Positions 22,073 through 27,419 of a stretch of DNA of 27,419 bases are shown piece after piece. This DNA is from an uncultured Oscillospiraceae bacterium (GTDB taxonomy: Bacteria > Bacillota > Clostridia > Oscillospirales > Ruminococcaceae): the NCBI GenBank assembly GCA_934539585.1, contig CAKTCT010000034.1, positions 1 through 27,419 on the forward strand, read 5' to 3'. The notes beneath the pieces were generated by a model that saw nothing but the letters and a program-made list of their open reading frames with translations, had not been told where the DNA came from and searched no databases. Within the stretch, counting starts at the first letter, position 1, and each line of letters opens with the position of its first letter. Made by a program: the position numbers and the translations under genes.

Positions 22073-23839
22073 TTAGAGAAGCTTTTTCAGTTCTTCCAGG
22101 GTCTCGGCGAAGTCGGCGATGGTGTCCTGGATGGGCTTGGGCGACGCCATGTCCACTCCGGCGATGCGGAGCATGTCGATGGGGTGCTTGCTGCTGCCGC
22201 CGGACAGGAACTTCCGGTAATCGTCCACGGCCTTCTGGCCCTCGGTGAGGATCCGGCGGGAAATGGCGATAGCCGCAGAAATACCCGTAGCGTACACGTA
22301 AACGTAAAAGTCCCGGTAGAAATGTGGAATCCGCATCCACTCCCAGGAGATGGTCTCATCGGCCACAAATTCCGGTCCGTAGTAGTCCTCGTTGAGCTTT
22401 TTATGGATGCCGCAGAGGGTAGAGGGCAGCAGGGGCTCCCCGTTCTCCACCAGATGGTGGGTCTGGTTCTCGAAGTCCGCGAACATGGTCTGGCGGTAGA
22501 AGGTGGAGCGGATGTCGTCCAGGTGCTTGGACAGCAGCAGCGCCTTCTGCTCCTTGGACTCGGCATGGTCCAAAAGGTAATGGTAGAGCAGCATCTCATT
22601 GGTGGTGGAGGCCACCTCGGCACAGAACAGGCTGTAATCGGCGTAGATGGGCGGCTGAGCGGCGTTGCTGTAATAGGTATGCATGGAGTGGCCCAACTCG
22701 TGAATCAGAGTGAACACGTCATCCAAGGTGTCGGTGTAGTTCAAAAGCATATAGGGATGGGAGTCGTAGGAACCGGTGGAGTAGGCGCCGGTCATCTTGC
22801 TCTTTCCGGGGCAAACGTCAATCCAACGTTCGGTTACCGCGCGTTTCATCACGGCGGCATAGTCTTCGCCCAGGACGGCAGTGGCCTTCAGCACCAGCTC
22901 CCTGCCCTCCTCATAGGGATACGCCCGGTCCACATCGGGGACGATGGGGACGAAGAAGTCGTAGAAGTGGAAATCCTCCACGCCCAGGACCTTTTTCCGC
23001 AAAGAAACATAGTCCTGCAAGGGGCCGACGCCCGCCCGAACGTTGTCCACCAGGTTGTCGTAGACCTCCTCGGGGATATAGTTTTCTCCCAGGGACCAGG
23101 CGCGGCTGGAGGGATAGCGGCGGCTCCGGGCCAGGTGAACGTAGGCCTGGACCGAACCGGCGTAGTTGCTGGTGAGGACGTTGGAGTGCTTGCCGTAGGT
23201 CCCCAGCAGGGCCTCGAAGTAGTCCTTGCGGTAGCGGCGGTCGGGGCTCTGCAAGGCGCTGCCGTAGCCCGCCTCCGTGACCTGGACCTTCTGCCCGTCG
23301 GGGCCGTCGATGGTGGGGTACTCGGTGTCGTTGATGGTCAGGTCGTCGTAGATGTTCCGGTAGGTGCTCTTGAGGTCGCTCATCCGGGCCAGGAGTTCCT
23401 CGCCGGTGGGGTCCAGGACGTGGGCTTTTTTCTCAAAGAAGTCCACGGCGAAGGCGCGGTAGCGCTCCAGCTCGGGGAGCTCCTTGCAGTAGGCGTCGAA
23501 GTCCGCCATGGAGTACTGCATCAGCTCCGGGGTCAGGAACGACAGCTTTTCCGACGCGCTGGTGGAAAGGTTCATCACCAGGCCCATACGGTTTTTGGCG
23601 TCTTCGTCGGCCAGGTCCTGGCTGTAACCGCAGTAGGCGTAGACCTGAATACGGCCGAATCGCACGGTGATCTCCTCCGCGATCCGGGCGGTCTCCAGCA
23701 GTTCGGCGGCGGAGGAAGCCACGTGGCCCTTCCGGGCGGCCTGCCGGTCGAAAAGGGCCCGGAGTTCCTCCAGAGCCTCGCGCCACGCCTCGGGGGTGGG
23801 ATAGAGGTCTTCCAGTTTCCATGTCATTTCTACATCCAT
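22073..23839 (-). CDS. pepF: Oligoendopeptidase F (M3 family metallopeptidase)
   Basis: This 588-residue cytoplasmic zinc peptidase of family M3B cleaves short peptides internally. The zinc motif HELGH is at residues 380-384 (TLIHELGHSMHTYYS), and the downstream ligand Glu lies in ADYSLFCAEVASTTNE. The N-terminal helical domain (TWKLEDLYPTPEAWREAL) and the C-terminal segment IPHFYRDFYVYVYATG with conserved His/Tyr are typical of PepF, as is the total length of about 600. The ATG at 23839 (MDVEMTWKL) has GAGAGGAG 7 nt upstream. The frame stays open far upstream through the repeat element, but that sequence is not family-like. The gene has its own promoter, sits alone between two palindromic repeat elements and is enclosed by a nearly identical inverted repeat. 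Function in peptide nutrition or turnover is inferred from the family. Confidence 0.95.
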   Translation of the reverse strand: MDVEMTWKLEDLYPTPEAWREALEELRALFDRQAARKGHVASSAAELLETARIAEEITVRFGRIQVYAYCGYSQDLADEDAKNRMGLVMNLSTSASEKLSFLTPELMQYSMADFDAYCKELPELERYRAFAVDFFEKKAHVLDPTGEELLARMSDLKSTYRNIYDDLTINDTEYPTIDGPDGQKVQVTEAGYGSALQSPDRRYRKDYFEALLGTYGKHSNVLTSNYAGSVQAYVHLARSRRYPSSRAWSLGENYIPEEVYDNLVDNVRAGVGPLQDYVSLRKKVLGVEDFHFYDFFVPIVPDVDRAYPYEEGRELVLKATAVLGEDYAAVMKRAVTERWIDVCPGKSKMTGAYSTGSYDSHPYMLLNYTDTLDDVFTLIHELGHSMHTYYSNAAQPPIYADYSLFCAEVASTTNEMLLYHYLLDHAESKEQKALLLSKHLDDIRSTFYRQTMFADFENQTHHLVENGEPLLPSTLCGIHKKLNEDYYGPEFVADETISWEWMRIPHFYRDFYVYVYATGISAAIAISRRILTEGQKAVDDYRKFLSGGSSKHPIDMLRIAGVDMASPKPIQDTIADFAETLEELKKLL

Positions 23840-23872
23840 TTTCATTCTCCTCTCGCAATGGCTGTTAGTTCT

Positions 23873-23901
23873 ATTATAGGAAATTTTGGGCAAAAAGTAA
23901 A
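23873..23901 (-). promoter_or_regulatory. Promoter of pepF
   Basis: On the minus strand, TTTACT (23896-23901), a 17-bp spacer and TATAAT (23873-23878). Confidence 0.8.
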
Positions 23902-23952
23902 GAGCGAAGCAAAAAAATCGCAGAACACCGTTCTGCGCCGGTACGTGTACCC

Positions 23953-24702
23953 GCACCCACGTCAGATCGACGCACCAATCGTACCACGTCAGGCCGCCCG
24001 CAATATCGCTTCGCGATAAAGCTCTGGCCTTTTCCTTCGCGGACATCGTCCGCGATTTCCTTCGGAAACCGGAAAACGCCTGGGTGAGTGCGCCTATTGG
24101 CACTTGGTCAGGCCGACGCCTGCCCCCAAAGCCCATCGTGAGGACGATACTGTTCGAAAGTGGCGTGCGTATGCCTACTGTCCACGCACCAATTGCGGCG
24201 GCCGTGTTCACCGCGAGGTAGGTGAGCAGGCTCTCCGGAGCCAAACCCCGCGACTTAGGGTCTTTAGGGGCGGGAGCCCCTAAACGGTTTTTCTCCCCAA
24301 TCTTTTTTCCGTAAAAAAGATTGGGTGCCCTGGTAGGACAAAACAAATCTGTACAAACGTAAGTAGCCGCATAGGCTAGTAGGACCTACCAAATTCAATT
24401 CGATTTCGGCAGCACTACCGGCCTATGCGGCTACGTATGTTTTTGATTATCGATAAGTGGTTCATAGCCCCCATTCTTTTCCCGCGCGGGAAAAGAATGG
24501 GGAGAAAAGGGCGCTCGGTGGGCTCCCGCCCCCCGAGACCCCCTAAAGTCGCGGGGGTTGGCTTTGGAGGACCCCAATACTACCTCGCGGTGGACACGGC
24601 CGCCGCAATTGGTGGGAGGACAGTAGGCATCCAGCTGCCACTTTCCGGCGTTTCGTTCCTATTGACAGGCTTTGGGGGCAGGCGGCGGCCTGACGTGGGT
24701 GC
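23953..24702 (+). repeat. Composite palindromic intergenic element, copy 2
   Basis: An about 750-bp direct relative of the element at 21290-22029, in the same orientation. Ends are GCACCCACGTCAG (23953-23965) and CTGACGTGGGTGC (24690-24702), exact inverted repeats of 13 bp. It shares the left block (ATATCGCTTCGCGATA, then TCGCGGAC/GTCCGCGA), the TTTAGGGGC hairpin, a 13-bp stem (24296-24308 with 24313-24325), the central stem around GTAGCCGCATAGGC, and a 34-nt perfect palindrome (24469-24502). Several stems differ in sequence from copy 1 but still pair. The right edge runs through GCAATTGGTGCAATTGGCGCAATTG-type iterations, up to the stop codon of the small membrane protein gene at 24741. No protein is encoded. 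Confidence 0.85.
24107..24242 (-). repeat. Long inverted repeat flanking pepF, right arm
   Basis: This 136-nt stretch is the inverted partner of 21887-22021 (three differences). It is much closer to that distant arm than to the other arm of its own element (about 24570-24697), which is clearly diverged. Confidence 0.9.
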
Positions 24703-24740
24703 AATTGGTGCAATTGGCGCAATTGACGCGGTTCCCGCGC

Positions 24741-24917
24741 TTAGCAAACCGCCAGAATGAGCCGCACCAGCATGACGATGAACAATACGCCTCCTACGGC
24801 GCTGACGATGCCGTAAATCTTCCGGGATTCCGGATCGTCCTTCTCCTTGCGGAGATAATAAATCCCCGCCGCCAGAACCAGCGCCCCAATTACCGTGCCG
24901 ATGATGTTGATAACCAT
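24741..24917 (-). CDS. Small two-helix membrane protein linked to the metal ATPase
   Basis: This 58-residue protein consists of a hydrophobic helix (VINIIGTVIGALVLAAGIYYL), a short charged loop (RKEKDDPESRK) and a second hydrophobic helix (GIVSAVGGVLFIVMLVRLIL). I do not recognise a named family. The ATG at 24917 (MVINI) has GGAGG 8 nt upstream; an ATG five codons earlier lies over that site. The gene starts 28 bp before the end of the P1B ATPase gene in another frame, so it is the second gene of that operon and translationally coupled. The arrangement suggests an accessory membrane subunit or small regulator of the pump, which is inference. The stop codon lies about 40 bp from the end of the adjacent repeat element. 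Confidence 0.75.
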   Translation of the reverse strand: MVINIIGTVIGALVLAAGIYYLRKEKDDPESRKIYGIVSAVGGVLFIVMLVRLILAVC

Positions 24918-26809
24918 TCTTTTTTCCTCCATTTCAATAGCAGCGCCGAGTTGATGATGACCAGAACCGACCCTGCATTATGTACCAGAGCCCCGATTAC
25001 CGGGCTCAGAGTCCCGATGATGGCCAGGACGATGGCCACGAAGTTCAACGCCATGGAAAAGGTCATGTTGAGCTTGATGGTGATCATCATCCGCCGGGAA
25101 AGGGCCAGCAGATGGGGCAGCTCCTTGATCTCGTCGTCCACCAGGGCAATGTCCGCCGCGTCCACGGCAATGGCGCTGCCTACGCCGCCCATGGCCACCC
25201 CTACGTTGGCCGCCTTCAGAGCCGGCGCGTCGTTGACGCCGTCGCCGATCATGCAGACCGCCTCGCCTTTCTCCTGATACCCCCGGATGATCCGCAGCTT
25301 GTCCTCCGGCAGGCAGTTGGCCTGGACCTCCCGGATGCCCAGCTGCCCGGCAATGGCGGAAGCTACGTCCGGATGGTCCCCGGTGAGGAGCACCGGGTGG
25401 ATCCCCAGCTGGGTCAGCCGACGGAGCATGTCCGCGCTTTCCTCCCGCATCGTGTCGGAAAGGGCCAGATATCCCGCCAGAACGCCGTTGACCGCCGCAA
25501 AAATCACCGTGCAGCCCTTGGCCCGGAAGCCCTCCGCCTCCTCGACGGCCCCATGGGGGAGGGAAATCCCTTCCTCGGCCAGCATTTCCCGGTTCCCGGC
25601 CAGGACCGCACTCCCCTGGACCGCAGCGGAAACGCCCCGGCCCGGGATCATCCGGAACTCCCCGGCGGCGGGAATGTCCCCGCCGGTTTCCTGGCGGAAG
25701 CAGCGGGTCACGGCCTTGCCCAGAGGGTGCTCCGACAGCTGCTCCGACAGCTGCTCCGCGGCGGCGCAGAGCCGGTAGAGCTCCGCCTCCGTCCGCTCCG
25801 GGACCAGGCTTTTCACCGCCACCACCTGGGGCGTGCCGTAGGTCAGGGTGCCGGTCTTGTCAAAGGTGATCCGGGAGACCTTGGCCAGCCGTTCCAGAGC
25901 GTCGCCCTCCCGCACCAGAAGTCCGTGCCTGGCGGCGTTGCCCATGGCGGCCATAATGGCGGTGGGAGTGGCCAGAACCAGGGCGCAGGGGCAGAACACC
26001 ACCAGAATGGTCACGGCCCGGATGATCTGCCCGGTGATGAGCCAGGTCAGCGCCGCGGCGGATAGGGCAATGACCACGATCCAGGTGGCCCACCGGTCGG
26101 CGATGCCCACGATTCTGGCCTTGCCCGCGTCCGTCGACTGGACCAGCCGGATCATCCGCTGGATGGAGCTGTCCTCGCCGACCTTTTCCGCTTTCATCTC
26201 AAAGGCCCCGAACTGGTTCACCGTGCCGGAGGACACCGGGTCCCCGGCGGTCTTGTCCACCGGGAGGGATTCCCCGGTCATCACCGCCTGGTTGATGGAG
26301 GTCTGCCCCGCGAGGATCACGCCGTCCACCGGCACCGTTTCCCCGGGGAGGACCCGGAGCCGGTCGCCCACCCGGACCTCCTCCGCCGGGACGATCTTCT
26401 CTCCGCCGTCCGCCAGGACCCGGGCGGTCTGGGGCATGAGCCGCACCAGCTTTTCGATTCCGGCCTGGGCCTTGGCCACGGTGAGCCCCTCCAGCAGACC
26501 GCCCAGCTGCATGATGAAGGCCACCTCTCCGGCGGCGAAGTCCTCGCCGATGCACACCGAGGCGATCAGCGCCAGGGAGACCAGCACGTCGGCCTTGATG
26601 TCAAAGGCGGTAATCAGGCCGATGACCGCCTCGGCGATAATGGGGATTCCGCAAAGAATGATGGCCGCCCAGGCCAGGTTGAAGGGGAGGGGGTCCCACC
26701 CCAGCAGACTGGCCCCCAGGGCGATTCCGGACAGGACCAGAAAGGTCACGTCCTTTTTGATGCCGCCCCAATCCAGCAGCTGCTGGAGCTTTTCGCACAA
26801 ACGCTTCAA
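24890..26809 (-). CDS. P1B-type heavy-metal-translocating ATPase
   Basis: This 639-residue cytoplasmic-membrane pump exports a transition-metal ion at the cost of ATP. Motifs in order are TGES (178-181), the metal-site CPC at 273-275 (VVFCPCALVLATPTAI), the phosphorylated Asp317 in DKTGTLTYG, HPLG at 361-364 in the nucleotide-binding domain, and GDGVNDAPAL with the following GVGSAIAVDAADI. The final helix carries HNAGSVLVIINSALLL. There is no N-terminal HMA metal-binding domain. CPC excludes the SPC (P1B-4) group. The HNxxS-type last helix recalls CtpC-like pumps proposed for Mn2+, but Zn/Cd/Cu cannot be excluded. The start is TTG at 26809, 8 nt after AAAGGAG. A 12-bp tandem duplication inserts extra residues before HPLG. 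A consensus promoter with repeated GGGTAT motifs precedes it. Confidence 0.94.
   Translation of the reverse strand: MKRLCEKLQQLLDWGGIKKDVTFLVLSGIALGASLLGWDPLPFNLAWAAIILCGIPIIAEAVIGLITAFDIKADVLVSLALIASVCIGEDFAAGEVAFIMQLGGLLEGLTVAKAQAGIEKLVRLMPQTARVLADGGEKIVPAEEVRVGDRLRVLPGETVPVDGVILAGQTSINQAVMTGESLPVDKTAGDPVSSGTVNQFGAFEMKAEKVGEDSSIQRMIRLVQSTDAGKARIVGIADRWATWIVVIALSAAALTWLITGQIIRAVTILVVFCPCALVLATPTAIMAAMGNAARHGLLVREGDALERLAKVSRITFDKTGTLTYGTPQVVAVKSLVPERTEAELYRLCAAAEQLSEQLSEHPLGKAVTRCFRQETGGDIPAAGEFRMIPGRGVSAAVQGSAVLAGNREMLAEEGISLPHGAVEEAEGFRAKGCTVIFAAVNGVLAGYLALSDTMREESADMLRRLTQLGIHPVLLTGDHPDVASAIAGQLGIREVQANCLPEDKLRIIRGYQEKGEAVCMIGDGVNDAPALKAANVGVAMGGVGSAIAVDAADIALVDDEIKELPHLLALSRRMMITIKLNMTFSMALNFVAIVLAIIGTLSPVIGALVHNAGSVLVIINSALLLKWRKKEWLSTSSAR
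25729..25758 (-). repeat. 12-bp tandem repeat inside the ATPase gene
   Basis: The unit GCTCCGACAGCT occurs two and a half times. In the protein it gives EQLSEQLSEHPLG where relatives have a single EQLSEHP-type segment, so four residues are duplicated just before the HP motif. The repeat keeps the frame. Confidence 0.8.
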
Positions 26810-26834
26810 AAGAAAGACTCCTTTCTATACCGAT

Positions 26835-26877
26835 ATGGGTATGGGTATATTATACACATAGGGGTATAGGTTGTCAA
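26835..26877 (-). promoter_or_regulatory. Consensus promoter and candidate metal-responsive operator of the ATPase operon
   Basis: On the minus strand, TTGACA (26872-26877), a 17-bp spacer and TATAAT (26849-26854) give a full consensus promoter. On the plus strand, ATGGGTATGGGTAT (26835-26848) and AGGGGTATA (26860-26868) flank and invade the -10. Such a strong promoter covered by G-tract/TA repeats suggests repression by a CsoR- or similar metal-sensing protein. No regulator gene is in the window. Confidence 0.7.
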
Positions 26878-26940
26878 GAGGGAAAAAGAAAAAAGGCAGC
26901 CAATTAGCCAAAGCCCCGTAAGGATGTTTTTTTCAGAGAT

Positions 26941-26973
26941 ACGGTGTAACCCCCATTTTCGGGGTTGCACCGT
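26941..26973. other. 13-bp hairpin next to the recombinase remnant
   Basis: ACGGTGTAACCCC (26941-26953) pairs with GGGGTTGCACCGT (26961-26973) with one T-G pair. TTCCTCTTT follows on the plus strand. It lies 8 bp beyond the stop of the recombinase remnant, between it and the ATPase promoter. It may be a weak terminator or an element-end structure. Confidence 0.5.
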
Positions 26974-26981
26974 TTCCTCTT

Positions 26982-27347
26982 TCAGGCTGTAAGCCTGTAT
27001 TCCTGCGGGTTTGCCTGTATTTTCTCCATCAGACTTTTGATCTCGTCCTCAGTGGGAATGTCAATCAGTCCGATGGCTGTGAAGTAGATGTCCACCCTCA
27101 CATAGCAATGACCGCCTGACTTATCGTTGTTGTGAACCTCGATCCTTCTTATCAGCGAGTTGACAAGCGTTGGCGTCAGTTCCTCAAACGCCGTGCTGCT
27201 TCGCAGGACTCTCAGCAGGGTTTTCAGATCAAGGCTTGTCTGTTCGATGCAGGCAAGCCTTTTCTCGTCCTCATCGACCCTTTTGACAAGCTCCCTCTGC
27301 TCATTTTCGTAATTGACCGACATTCTTGCATAGCGTTCGGCTGAGAT
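26982..27347 (-). pseudogene. Large serine recombinase remnant (C-terminal tail only)
   Basis: This frame holds about 120 residues of the C-terminal tail of a second, different large serine recombinase. It has the coiled-coil end (ISAERYARMSVNYENEQREL) and the DUF4368-type tail (LTPTLVNSLIRRIEVHNNDK, then RVDIYFTAIGLIDIP). No zinc ribbon, recombinase or catalytic resolvase domain precedes it: reading upstream, the frame meets a TAA just past 27355, and the DNA there encodes a phosphoesterase on the other strand. It is therefore a decayed fragment. The ATG at 27323 lies inside the coiled coil and is not a real gene start. It lies inverted relative to the recombinase remnant at the left end of the window. 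Confidence 0.85.
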
Positions 27348-27355
27348 GATACACG

Positions 27356-27419
27356 ATGATTTATTTTACGGCAGACACGCATTTCGGTCACTACAATGTC
27401 ATCCGGTTCTGCGACCGTC
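27356..27419 (+). CDS. Metallophosphoesterase, N-terminal fragment (3' truncated by window)
   Basis: The last 64 bases encode MIYFTADTHFGHYNVIRFCD and continue out of the window. The opening strand followed by ADTHFGH is the first metal-binding motif (DxH) of calcineurin-like phosphoesterases, and the HxNVIRFC continuation is typical of the small bacterial phosphoesterases often carried on clostridial integrative elements. Only the first 21 residues are visible, so the call rests on this motif. The ribosome-binding site is weak (GAG about 10 nt upstream). It diverges from the recombinase remnant. Confidence 0.7.
   Translation, partial: MIYFTADTHFGHYNVIRFCDR

Noticed and set aside
22067..24019. 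A 650-codon plus-strand frame through pepF into the repeat element
   Set aside because: It is antisense to a complete M3 peptidase with an HELGH motif; the translation is Val/Gly/Leu-rich and featureless.
23840..24346. N-terminal extension of pepF through the repeat element
   Set aside because: The frame is open by chance across the element. The family N-terminus, the ribosome-binding site and the promoter all place the start at 23839.
21290..24702. CRISPR array or rRNA/tRNA relic as the explanation of the repeats
   Set aside because: There are no regularly spaced short direct repeats with unique spacers and no recognisable rRNA or tRNA sequence; the units are long, palindromic and only two in number.

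Overview
The window reads as chromosomal DNA of a GC-rich, spore-forming gut clostridium, most likely Oscillospiraceae/Ruminococcaceae-like. The evidence is spoIIE, the Firmicutes pairs trmK/nif3 and TIGR03916/TIGR03915 (putative DNA repair), AGAAAGGATG-type ribosome-binding sites, and remnants of clostridial integrative elements at both ends. No species can be named from sequence alone.

Layout. (1) 1-1423: debris of an integrative element. A piece of a large helicase-type ICE protein runs into a large serine recombinase that lacks its catalytic domain. The debris stops just before a tRNA-Leu gene (1480-1561). (2) 1619-5073, minus strand: a TSCPD-domain protein, an aldose-1-epimerase-like protein, a cation:proton antiporter and an M55 D-aminopeptidase. 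Most have their own readable promoter. (3) 5255-8351, plus strand: a tight three-gene carbohydrate operon (Gfo/Idh/MocA oxidoreductase, sugar isomerase/epimerase, NagA-type deacetylase), divergent from the M55 peptidase and closed by a terminator. (4) 8470-11009: an unrecognised two-helix membrane protein whose 3' end is overlapped by the convergent TIGR03916-TIGR03915 operon; the operon promoter carries a LexA-like box. (5) 11129-15595, plus strand: mgtE behind a long leader with a Pro-containing 18-codon ORF and a strong hairpin, then metA (acetyltransferase type), a DUF1858 protein, and trmK-nif3. (6) 15599-17914, minus strand: spoIIE. (7) 18149-21241, plus strand: a GH38 alpha-mannosidase. 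(8) 21290-24702: two related ~740-750 bp imperfectly palindromic repeat elements flank an oligoendopeptidase F gene. (9) 24741-26809, minus strand: a P1B metal ATPase and a small overlapping membrane protein, behind a consensus promoter with GGGTAT repeats. (10) 26982-27419: a second recombinase remnant and the start of a metallophosphoesterase.

The chromosomal part is mostly housekeeping. The most unusual material is the pair of composite palindromic elements around pepF: their hairpin stems differ in sequence but keep pairing, and two arms form a nearly identical ~136-bp inverted repeat around the gene. The mgtE leader and the SOS-like box in the radical-SAM repair operon are the next most interesting signals. 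All regulatory assignments are by eye.
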